A DNA stretch of 64,000 nucleotides, taken from JAJPKK01 sp963824905 (GTDB lineage Bacteria; Pseudomonadota; Alphaproteobacteria; Rhizobiales; Xanthobacteraceae). The stretch spans positions 1 to 64,000 of the forward strand of contig CAWGRH010000023.1 of assembly GCA_963824905.1 (NCBI GenBank). The letters run 5' to 3'. Within the stretch, counting starts at the first letter, position 1, and every line of letters starts with the position of its first letter. The notes below the pieces were generated by a model, which saw only the letters and a list, made by a program, of their open reading frames with translations, was not told the DNA's origin and made no database searches. The position numbers were made by a program, and so were the translations under genes. This document shows positions 1 through 7,259 of the stretch, in pieces.

Positions 1-23
1 TGTCCCCATTGGTGGTGTAGCTC
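1..23 (+). repeat. Left terminal inverted repeat of the IS256 element
   Basis: Bases 1-23 match the reverse complement of 1400-1422 at 18 of 23 positions. Positions 1-6 and 12-23 are identical and the mismatches cluster at 7-11. The repeat begins at the first base of the window, so the real tip could extend a base or more to the left. Confidence 0.8.
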
Positions 24-152
24 CGGCGGTAGCGAAGCCGGCCGCACGCGCGCCCCACTAGCGCCGTAGCGGGCGAGCGGCTTCGCGGTGGTCATCGACG
101 ATTCCCCGGTAGGGTCGGGTTGCGAACACCAACCTGATTCGAGGAACCATCG

Positions 153-1360
153 ATGACCGACGAGATGATGAACCTGCGCGCGCTCGTGGAGAAGACCCCG
201 GATGCCGATCTGTTGCGCGAGATGATCGGCTTTGCCGCCGAGCGGCTGATGGAGATGGAGGTCGAGGGGCTGACCGGCGCGGCCTACGGGGAGAAGAACC
301 CGGAGCGGCTCGCCCAACGCAACGGCTACCGTGATCGTGAGCTGGGAGACGCGCGCCGGCACGGTCGAGCTGCGCATCCCGAAGCTGCGGAAAGGCACCT
401 ACTTTCCGGGCTTTCCTCGAACCGCGCCGGATCGCCGAGAAGGCACTGACGGCGGTCATCCAGGAGGCCTACGTCCAGGGTGTCTCGACCCGCTCGGTCG
501 ACGACCTGGTCAAGGCCATGGGCATGAGCGGCATCTCGAAGAGCCAGGTCTCCCGGCTGTGCGAGGAGATCGACGAGAAGGTGAAGGCCTTCCTGACCCG
601 ACCGATCGAGGGCGACTGGCCGTATCTGTGGATCGACGCCACCTACGTGAAGGTGCGCCAGAACGGCCGCATCGTCTCGGTCGCCGTGATCATCGCGGTC
701 GGCGTCAACAGCGACGGCCGGCGCGAGGTTCTTGGCATGGATGTCGGACTACTCCGAGGCCGAGCCGTTCTGGACCGACATTCCTGCGCAAGCTCGCCCG
801 CCGCGGTCTGCGCGGGGTCAAACTGGTCATCTCCGACGCCCATGAGGGCATCAAGGCCGCCGTCGCCAAGGTGCTGCAGCGCCACTTGGCAGCGCTGCCG
901 CGTCCACTTCATGCGCAATGTGCTGGCCCATGCCGGCCGCCAGGGCCGCCGCGTCGTCTCCGCCTTCATCGCCACCGGCCTTCGCGCAAGACGATGCCGA
1001 GGCCGCCAGAACCCAGTGGCGCAAGGTCGCCGATCAGCTGCGTCCCAAGCTTGCCAAAGCTCGCCGCCTTCATGGATGAGGCCGAGGCGGATGTGCTCGC
1101 CTACATGACCTTCCCGGCAGAGCACCGCGTCAAGCTGCACTCGACCAATCCGCTCGAACGCGTCAACGGCGAGATCAAACGACGCACCGACGTGGTCGGC
1201 ATCTTCCCCAACGAGGAGCGCGATCATTCGTCTCGTCGGCGCGATCCTGCTCGAACAGAACGACGAATGGGCGGTCCAGCGCGGCCGCTACATGACCCTG
1301 GAAACCATCGCGCCGTTGAGCGATGATCCCGCCGTCAGCCTTCCGGCAATCGCCAGCTGA
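153..1360 (+). pseudogene. IS256-family DDE transposase, broken by eight +1 frameshifts
   Basis: Pieces of one mutator-type transposase occur in all three forward frames and join into a single protein of about 399 residues if one base is removed near each of 341, 415, 748, 780, 877, 977, 1056 and 1218. The whole span (1208 nt) minus eight is exactly divisible by three. The repaired protein begins MTDEMMNLRALVEK. It contains the first catalytic Asp in WIDATYV (635-637), the second in LVISDAHEGI, and the Glu in ERVNGEIKRR, so the DDE triad is present. All lesions are insertions, the same kind seen in rpoD and addA further on. They may therefore be assembly errors in a multicopy element and not true decay. 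Confidence 0.85.
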
Positions 1361-1399
1361 CCAGCCCGGCCAATGCCGGTGATCGCGGTGACCCACCGC

Positions 1400-1422
1400 G
1401 AGCTACACCACTCCACGGGACA
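1400..1422 (-). repeat. Right terminal inverted repeat of the IS256 element
   Basis: This is the partner of the repeat at 1-23, read on the minus strand. It lies about 40 bp beyond the transposase stop codon (1358-1360), the expected distance for this family. The eight bases following it (1423-1430) would be one copy of the target duplication. Confidence 0.8.
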
Positions 1423-1943
1423 CGATCGCGTCGTGCGAGAGCACCGATCAGTGATCGAATGCTGTGCGCAGGTCGTCGGAGCTTCCCGTGACATCGATCC
1501 AGGGGTGAGCAACTTGCCCACCCTTTGGCGGGCGTGTGAAGCGGTCGGGGTCTTGTGGGTATTCGTGCCGCTTGCTTTTACCGCCCGTCCATGCCGTTGA
1601 CCTCGACGGTTGTCGAGGGCGCGTCGCCGCCGATCCTATCTAAGGGGCGCTCGTTAAACGCGATCCGGCTGGACACAGCCGTCGCGCGCGCCACTGCCTA
1701 GGCTCTGGCCACTCCATTCTCGACCACAAGGGTCGTCGTTACCCCCGCATGAACATACTTCCGATGGCGTCGGTCCTCCACTCCACCCGCGAATTATGCA
1801 GCGGCTGCCCTTTGCCAGCGCACAGTCTACCCGGTCGACCGTTGCCACGCCGGGATATGGGTGGGGCCGCAGGCTATACCGCTTGCGGGAACGTAACCGG
1901 TCGGGCGAGAGGCAAACTCGCGAGATCCGGCAGAAAAGAAGAA
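1423..1943. other. Non-coding stretch between the IS element and the ParB-like gene
   Basis: I see no credible coding region here. The short open frames on either strand lack domain character and ribosome-binding sites. The only clear structure is the terminator hairpin that begins just after it at 1944. Confidence 0.5.
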
Positions 1944-1967
1944 GGCGGGGAAGTGATCCCCGCCTTT
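1944..1967 (-). terminator. Rho-independent terminator for the minus-strand element genes
   Basis: A perfect 7-bp GC stem (GGCGGGG at 1944-1950 with CCCCGCC at 1958-1964, loop of 7) is followed on the minus strand by a T-rich tract (complement of 1930-1943). A short T run on the plus strand makes it weakly bidirectional. It lies about 60 bp beyond the stop codon of the minus-strand ParB-like gene and probably ends that transcript. Confidence 0.7.
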
Positions 1968-2024
1968 CGCTAATGGCCACCTGCTCGGCGTGCAGTCTTT
2001 CAGAGGGAGAAATCGGCCTCGCTT

Positions 2025-2943
2025 CTATCGGCGGTCGGCCTCTTGAGCGCCCGACCCGGACTCCCGTTGGTCAACGCCGTCCGACGCGACGACCGAGTAG
2101 CCGAGCCTTAGTTGGATGAAATGCCGTTGACGGTCTTCCGGCAGGCTGTCGTAAATGGGCTCACAATGCAGTTCCCAAGCCCGCTCCAGTGCCTCGGTCC
2201 GCGTCTTCACACCCGCGCTCTCGCCGGTTCCAACAGGGTCCGCGTGGATGGGCGGACTGGCGATCAAGGCCTCGCCGGTCATGGTCGGGTCAGGGAGGGC
2301 CTCCTCCTCCCAGTTGTCGCCCGTTTCAGCCGGGTCCGCGGTCATCGTCGGACTGTCGTTCGACACTCTTGCGGGCATGGCGGCCTGATGGGCGGCCTCC
2401 ACTCGTTCCTCACTCTCGGGAGGCGACACGCGATTCCTCAGCTGTTGTCGGTTGCTCCGCGCGCGCACCATCCCCGGACCGCAGGACGAAGGTTTTGTCC
2501 GCCCCCTCGGATGCCCCCGAGGCGATTGCCCCCTGTTCCTCTCCTTCCTCGTGCGGACAGCCGCCGGGCTCCTGAGCGGTGGTATCCGGTTGTCTTCCGC
2601 CGCCTTCCTCGGGGGCTTCGTCCGCGCTTTCGGACTTCCGGTCGCGCGTGAGCTCATAGAGCTTTGCGAGCTGAAGCTCCTCTGGCTCCGCGCCTATGGC
2701 CAACAAGTGGCGCCTAACGTCAAGATTGAGCCTTCGGATTTCAGCCTTCGCTTCCTTGCAGATCGCCGCGATCTTTGACGCGCGCTCGACGTTGCGACGA
2801 GATACACCGATAACTCGTCCAGCACGCGAGAACCCCTTGTCGTGCGGTTGGTGTCCACCGCGAGGATGCGCACCTTGCGCAGCCTTCTGGTTGACCAACT
2901 CGACCCACCGCATTACCGCCTCGGCCCAGTCCAGGACCGGCAA
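2025..2943 (-). CDS. ParB-like helix-turn-helix protein, frameshifted as sequenced
   Basis: The N-terminal part (residues 1 to about 100) contains the segment HQPHDKGFSRAGRVIGVSRR followed by NVERASKIAAI. This resembles the DNA-binding helix-turn-helix region that follows the nuclease domain in phage- and plasmid-type ParB proteins. The ParB N-terminal domain itself is absent. The frame closes at 2410, but an adjoining frame continues with protein-like acidic sequence and ends in a conserved-looking tail (ERAWELHCEPIYDSL). Removing one G from the run at 2418-2420 joins them into about 305 residues. The start is a TTG only 6 bp after the PrimPol-like gene's stop, so the two are probably cotranscribed. 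The role is unknown; element partitioning or regulation is possible. Confidence 0.55.
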
Positions 2944-2949
2944 CTTCGG

Positions 2950-3852
2950 TTAATTCAGCAGCTGCCCAATCTGCCAAAGCTCGGCGTCAGTGTCGTCGAG
3001 GGTCAGGATCGCGCAGGGGGCATGGTCCGGGTGGTGCAGCTTCACCGCCTCGAATTCATGCCTGTCGCTCAAGAGGGCGAATTGGTATGTCTTGGTCGGG
3101 CGCACATACAATGGGGTCCTGATGTCCGTCACTTGCAACAACTCGGCGAACAGTTTGATCCGATCCTGGTCAAGCGGGACCTCCGGCTGCTCGATCATGT
3201 CGTAGGGAATTACCGTGGTCTCAAACCCGGACCGCCCGCCATCACGGAGCAAGGTGAAGTTGATCATCCGATATAGCCAATCCGGCACTTGCGCGATGCC
3301 AACCTGCCCCGGGTTGTGAGTTGGATAGAACGCAAGCTTGTCCGTCAAACGGAAGCTCTGTGGCAACACCACGAACTCGCCGGCGCCGAACACCGTGATT
3401 CCATCTGCAATCTTCAATGTTCCAACGGGAACGTCGTCCTTGGGAAGCCGGAACAGCAGTGTGTCCCTATTCGCGGAGTGGTACATCACCGTTCGAGGCA
3501 GGCCCTGCGTTTTTTCCCATTCAGCCCACGCTCGCGGCCGCCGGCTCCAGGGTTCGTTCGGTCGACCGGCCCCGTCCGTCTTCAGCTTCACTGCAATGAT
3601 GTTACTCACGCCGCAAAGCAGGCCGACCTTTGCGCTCGGCCATTCTCCCCAATGGTCTTGGGCGCCCGCGATATCGGTTACCGCCTTGTCCATTCTCGGA
3701 TGCTTGCCCGGCGTGGGGCAGTTCTCGTCGCCGCAGGTGCACTTACCATCCCTCGTGTCATGCCCCGGGACCACCGGGATGTGATTATTGACATAGCGGG
3801 CCACAAGCTCGATTTTTTCTGCTGGGCTTTTCTTAAGTTTCGGTTCTTTCAT
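2950..3852 (-). CDS. PrimPol-like protein (archaeo-eukaryotic primase N-terminal domain) with eroded catalytic motifs
   Basis: This 300-residue protein has the architecture of the N-terminal domain of phage and plasmid bifunctional primase/polymerases. It includes the early Cys/His signature DGKCTCGDENCPTPGKHPR (residues 35-53), a KVGLLCGVSN strand and a late GEFVVLPQS strand. Active members carry hhhDhD, sxH and a further Asp. Here motif I reads IIAVKLKTD (85-93), with Lys where the acidic pair should be. The region of the His motif reads NRDTLLF, and the third motif reads GITVFGAG. The fold is recognisable but the metal-binding residues look lost, so it may be a non-catalytic DNA-binding relative. 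No helicase domain follows. The ATG at 3850-3852 has GGAG upstream. It lies in the tRNA-borne element upstream of the ParB-like gene. Confidence 0.65.
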   Translation of the reverse strand: MKEPKLKKSPAEKIELVARYVNNHIPVVPGHDTRDGKCTCGDENCPTPGKHPRMDKAVTDIAGAQDHWGEWPSAKVGLLCGVSNIIAVKLKTDGAGRPNEPWSRRPRAWAEWEKTQGLPRTVMYHSANRDTLLFRLPKDDVPVGTLKIADGITVFGAGEFVVLPQSFRLTDKLAFYPTHNPGQVGIAQVPDWLYRMINFTLLRDGGRSGFETTVIPYDMIEQPEVPLDQDRIKLFAELLQVTDIRTPLYVRPTKTYQFALLSDRHEFEAVKLHHPDHAPCAILTLDDTDAELWQIGQLLN

Positions 3853-4282
3853 ATCTCTGTACTCCGTTTGTGGCGGGCATTTTATCGAACGCGGCTACCC
3901 GCCTTAACCGCAATTCACGCAAAGCTTCGCCCTCCGCCACGCGGTTGAGTGTGGCGGTCCTATTGATGGACAGGTTTTTCATCGGCGCGCGTCAGCGCCC
4001 AGCTCTTCTCCATTCGCCGGCGCGGCTGTCGGCATTCACCGCGATTGACAAAGATCGATCTCTCGTTCGCCGCGCGGGTGAGGGCGGCTCAGTTAGTTCC
4101 GAGGTGCGTGCCTGGTCCTGCGGCAATCGCCCCGGATCCAGGGGTGGCTGGTATCGCGGTCAGCTGATCGGCGACCGTTTGAATGCGCGACCCTATGCCA
4201 GCTCAGATGACAAAGACTTCGAATGGACTTGGAAAACTCTTGCCAAAAACTCGCGCGGCCCATGATCTTGTTGGGTCGCTTT
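3853..4282. other. Intergenic region upstream of the PrimPol-like gene
   Basis: I see no gene I can support. An open frame on the plus strand (3870-4265) has no recognisable domain and looks like chance. The region probably contains the promoter for the minus-strand PrimPol-like and ParB-like genes, but I cannot point to a convincing -35/-10 pair. Confidence 0.35.
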
Positions 4283-4534
4283 CTAGAGATGGCGCGACCA
4301 TTTTCCGGCCATTGTCATTTTTTTGAATCGTTTGGGCTGCCGGTGAAGACTAAGGGCTGCATGCCGGGAGGCGGCTCGTTCGGACGTGCGCGAATCTTCT
4401 TTCATGCGTTGCTTGATACAGGTCTCAACGCACCAGTACGGGTTGGAGTTTTGTCCTGCTGCAATCCGCTCGTTATTCTCACGCATGAGCTCTGCGACGG
4501 CTTGCGCTCTCACATCGCTTCGTTTCATCTTCAC
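4283..4534 (-). CDS. Small basic protein of unknown function in the integrated element
   Basis: This encodes 83 residues starting MKMKRSDVRAQAVAELMRE. The helical N-terminal half and the short segment NSNPYWCVETCIKQRM with two cysteines look like a real small protein. It is rich in Lys and Arg, with no signal peptide. A GAGG motif 6 bp before the GTG start at 4534 supports initiation there; an ATG two codons later is the alternative. I do not recognise the family. It reads away from the gene at 4967 and in the same direction as the PrimPol-like gene, so it may be the first gene of that leftward transcript. DNA binding is a guess based only on charge. Confidence 0.45.
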   Translation of the reverse strand: MKMKRSDVRAQAVAELMRENNERIAAGQNSNPYWCVETCIKQRMKEDSRTSERAASRHAALSLHRQPKRFKKMTMAGKWSRHL

Positions 4535-4966
4535 GTTTCACCTCACAGTTGTTAACGGTTCTACACAGCGAGCCTTGGCTGCCTCGAAAGCTAAATCGGG
4601 CCGGACACATGCATCGCCGAGCTTCGTCGGTGGCCGCTCTGCTCAAAAAGCGACTTTCGTGGGATCGACGGCGCTCTTTTGTCTGTTCGCTACAAGACGG
4701 CGCGACCGCGACGTGATTTGACCAACCGACCACGCGAGTGTTTTCTTTAAACAAAAAGAATCGTTGTGGTCAATCTTTATGTTATGATAACGCTAAGGAT
4801 GGCCTGCGACCCAACGTCGCGGACTGTTTCGGAGCGAGACGAGGATAGCGTATCTGTTTTTAGTGTAACGAGATACATTACAGAATGACATTGCTATCAT
4901 ACAAATAAAGTTGACAACCGACGTCGTTTCGTGGCAATCAAGCCAAACAGCCGAATAGGAGCCGCC
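4535..4966. promoter_or_regulatory. AT-rich divergent control region with three small inverted repeats
   Basis: This is the least GC-rich part of the window and separates genes transcribed in opposite directions. It holds an 11-bp perfect palindrome GTTATGATAAC (4781-4791), arms TTCTTT/AAAGAA (4743-4748 and 4755-4760), and arms TGTAA/TTACA spaced by nine bases (4863-4867 and 4877-4881). A TTGACA at 4910-4915 could be a -35 box for the gene at 4967. Such a layout is typical of the early control region of phage-like elements, with the palindromes as candidate operators. No binding protein can be assigned from sequence. Confidence 0.35.
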
Positions 4967-5467
4967 ATGACCTCGCGTAAGGCGATCAAATTTGTTCAGG
5001 ATTGTTACTCCGACGCGGACAACCCGGATGCTGCTCTGCTGTTTGATTGGGCCGCGAAGCGCGGCGCCTCGAGAGAATCCACTGTGAGCGAGGTAATGAA
5101 GGGCGCGGGGTTGGACCGTGCCTACGTCATTTCTGCAATGAAACAACTTGCTCAATACAGGTTTGGTAAATTTACGGTCGGACGGCGCAACAAAAAGTCA
5201 CGAATGATCTGGGACGTTGACCTCGGCGAATTGGGGAAGATTGCGCAAGGATTGGCGGAGGACTTTGAGGACCCGGCTTTATCACATGGCTTCTCGCCAC
5301 GTGCGCCGGAGGTCGCCGGCCCCGGATTAGACGAGATTCTGCACGTTTTTCATCTTCGGCCGGAATTGAGGGTCTCGCTGAAATTGCCGTCAAATCTCAC
5401 GGCCGCGGAAGCGAGGCGACTCGCAGATTTTATCCTGTCGTTGCCCTTCGAGAATGCGAAACCGTAG
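4967..5467 (+). CDS. Unrecognised element protein with winged-helix-like region
   Basis: The protein has 166 residues. The ATG at 4967 is preferred over the upstream GTG at 4931 because AGGAG lies 6 bp before it. The middle (about residues 55-85) has the pattern AMKQLAQYRFGKFTVGRRNK followed by SRMIWD. This resembles winged-helix proteins in which a basic RRG-like wing precedes an aromatic strand. The C-terminus ends in LRPELRVSLKLPSNLTAAEA, then an aliphatic helix, a short tail I associate with mobile-element proteins. I cannot name a family. It is the first of three plus-strand genes leading to the integrase, so a regulatory role in the element is plausible but unproven. Confidence 0.55.
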   Translation: MTSRKAIKFVQDCYSDADNPDAALLFDWAAKRGASRESTVSEVMKGAGLDRAYVISAMKQLAQYRFGKFTVGRRNKKSRMIWDVDLGELGKIAQGLAEDFEDPALSHGFSPRAPEVAGPGLDEILHVFHLRPELRVSLKLPSNLTAAEARRLADFILSLPFENAKP

Positions 5468-5484
5468 TCAGAATAGGAGCGAAG

Positions 5485-5942
5485 ATGAGAGACCTTCATT
5501 CAAGTCGAATACTGCGCGAGAGCGACCTGTTTCGCTTCCGCTTTCCTCACGGTGAGCACTCCGTAGGCGATAGTGCCGCGTTCCGCGAACGTACCGGATT
5601 TAGGACAGAATTCGATCAGAAAGCCCCCTGCGCCTTGATGTCGTTGCATCGCTCGCGTTCCCCGATGGCTCGATGACAGCCTCTGGCCTGCGTAGGGAAG
5701 CAGCACGGGGCCGTCTTGTGATCGAACGAATTGCTGGAAAAGACTACACTACGTTGGCCAACATTGAACGGATGAGGGAGCTATGCCGCGTAGAAGCAAA
5801 GGAGCCCACCTGTGGCTCCGCCCCGCTCGCCGGAAAAACGGCCGCATCCTCGCGAAATCCGTGTGGATCATCATCGACGGCAAGCAGCATATCGCCACGG
5901 GATGCCTTGAGCATCAAGCTAGAGAAGCGGAAAAGCGGCTAG
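5485..5942 (+). CDS. Excisionase-like small DNA-binding protein, apparently frameshifted
   Basis: The segment LAFPDGSMTASGLRREAARG with the following RLVIERIAGKDYTTL belongs to the small MerR/excisionase-like proteins found directly before tyrosine integrases in Hyphomicrobiales; they bend DNA and bias excision. The segment starts upstream of the ATG at 5673. In its own frame no standard start precedes it before a stop at 5601. The only well-placed start is the ATG at 5485 (AGGAG 6 bp upstream), which lies in another frame. One extra C in the five-C run at 5624-5628 would join the two. The C-terminal third overlaps the integrase gene in another frame. The first 40 residues look undistinguished, so the true start is uncertain. 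Confidence 0.55.
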
Positions 5943-7037
5943 CGGATTATATTGCGGATAAGTACCGCCCAGCGCGGCATGTGCGGGAGCTTGAAGTAAT
6001 AGACATTGCGGACGTGCTCTCGGTTTATCTCGACGATTGCGGACCGCGCGTCGCGGACCAACCGAAGCTGGAACGAGCCATTGCTCGCCTAAACAGTTTC
6101 TGGGGCGGCAAGATGCTGTCGGAGATCAGCAGCGCCCAGTGTCGGGCTTACGTGAAATCACGCGGTAAGGCTGGCGGGGCTCGCAGCGATCTCGAAATCC
6201 TGCGCGCCGCTATCAACCACCACGGAAAGGAGAACCTTCACCACGGTTTGGTGCGGGTGGCGCTACCTCCCAAGGGAGCCCCCAGAGACCGATGGCTCAC
6301 GCGCGCAGAGGCCGCTCGTCTGCTCTGGGCGTGTTGGCGTTACCGCGAGACGCAAACGGTGCATCGTGGCCACCATAAGGGAAACAAGATCGCGACCGAG
6401 AAGCGACCGCTCCGCCACTTGGCTCGCTTCATACTGATTGGACTCTATACTGGCACGCGAGCCGGTGCCATTGCTTCAGCCTCACCCTATCGTAACCTCG
6501 GGCATTCTTTCGTAGACCTCGATCAGGGGATCTTCTTCCGGCAAGCCATCGGTCGGCGCGCGAGCAAGAAAAGGCAACCACCTGCCCCCATTCCCGCACG
6601 CCTGCTGGAACACATGCGGCGCTGGGTTCGCCGAGGCATTGTTACCTCTCATTTCGTCGAATGGAACGGTGCACCAGTTAAGTCGGTGAAGACCGCATTC
6701 AACAGAGCAGTAAAGCTGGCCGGACTGTGGGGCCGGGTTACCCCGCACACGTTGCGCCACACGGCGGCGACTTGGCTCATGCAGCGCGGCGTCCCAATTT
6801 GGCAGGCAGCAGGCTTCCTCGGCATGTCCGTCGAGATCCTGGAACGGACGCTATGGCCATCATCATCCCGACTATCTGAAGGATGCAGCGGACGCGATCA
6901 CTTCCAAGACTCCGCAGAGCGTTTCATTGGTCGTTTCATTGGCTGAGGCTACCGAACGCCGAATGAAAGTCGGAAAAATGATAGCGAAATTCGTGGTGGG
7001 CCCGGCAGGACTCGAACCTGCAACCAAGCGGTTATGA
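5783..7037 (+). CDS. Tyrosine site-specific integrase, frameshifted just before the catalytic Tyr
   Basis: This phage-type tyrosine recombinase would have about 417 residues once repaired. The core domain shows the catalytic Arg in LYTGTRAGA (R226) and the HxxR motif in HTLRHTAAT (H322, R325). After ILERT the frame should continue YGHHHPDYLKDAADA, which supplies the nucleophilic Tyr. An extra C at 6851 instead sends translation into an unrelated tail ending at 6946. In the repaired frame the protein runs on to a TGA at 7035-7037, so its last residues are encoded by the antisense strand of the tRNA-Ile gene. That overlap is common for integrases that recombine into a tRNA. The frameshift resembles the assembly-type insertions elsewhere, so activity in the living cell cannot be judged. 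Confidence 0.8.
6994..7037. other. Putative integrase attachment site within the tRNA 3' half
   Basis: The repaired integrase frame ends inside this tRNA and the element genes lie on the side of the tRNA 3' end, the standard arrangement for tRNA-targeting elements. The matching att copy at the far end should be a direct repeat of this segment. I could not find one between base 1 and 6990, so the element probably extends beyond the left edge of the window or has lost that end. Confidence 0.45.
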
Positions 7038-7069
7038 GCCGCTAGCTCTAACCATTGAGCTACAGGCCC
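6994..7069 (-). tRNA. tRNA-Ile(CAU), with encoded CCA end
   Basis: Read on the minus strand, the gene folds into a full cloverleaf. The acceptor GGGCCTG pairs with CGGGCCC, the D arm is GCTC/GAGC, the anticodon stem is AGCGG/CCGCT with loop CTCATAA, and the T arm is GCAGG/CCTGC around TTCGAGT. Discriminator A and CCA are encoded at 6994-6997. The anticodon is CAU. The overall sequence resembles bacterial tRNA-Ile2, whose wobble C is modified to lysidine to read AUA, more than elongator Met. An initiator is excluded because the first acceptor pair is G-C and the three G-C pairs typical of initiators are missing from the anticodon stem. The 3' end serves as the integration site of the adjacent element. 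Confidence 0.85.
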
Positions 7070-7259
7070 CCACCCGCATCCTTTAGCAACCGCGGAGCGT
7101 GTGGGGCAATGTCCTGCTTCACGATCTCCGGCCCGTCGCCATCGCCGGACCCGACGCCCCGGGGCGCGGGATTCACGAAGCGGCTCGACTCAGATAGTTT
7201 GGCGAATCACTGCCGTGTCTTGCGTCGCCGACCGTATTCTCGAACCGGTACCGCGCACA

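Larger units (their letters stand above)
1..1422 (+). mobile_element. IS256-family insertion sequence
   Basis: The element is bounded by imperfect terminal inverted repeats at 1-23 and 1400-1422 (18 of 23 positions match; both share TGTCCC at the tip and GTGGTGTAGCTC inside). It carries one transposase reading frame of the IS256 (mutator) type. The 1.42 kb size fits the family, which moves by a DDE transposase and makes 8-9 bp target duplications. The duplication cannot be tested because the left tip coincides with base 1 of the window. The transposase is broken by eight single-base insertions, so the copy is either dead or badly sequenced. Confidence 0.85.

Noticed and set aside
1654..1980. 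Open frames on both strands between the IS element and the ParB-like gene
   Set aside because: No domain, start signal or composition that supports translation; the region ends in a terminator.
3870..4265. Plus-strand open frame upstream of the PrimPol-like gene
   Set aside because: No recognisable domain and no ribosome-binding site. It occupies what should be the promoter region of the minus-strand genes.
5500..5706. Minus-strand open frame over the excisionase-like gene
   Set aside because: The plus strand encodes a recognisable excisionase-like segment and leads into the integrase; the minus frame has no domain.
6994..7069. Initiator or elongator tRNA-Met
   Set aside because: The anticodon is CAU, but the anticodon stem lacks the three G-C pairs of an initiator and the body resembles tRNA-Ile2. 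Elongator Met is less likely but not excluded.
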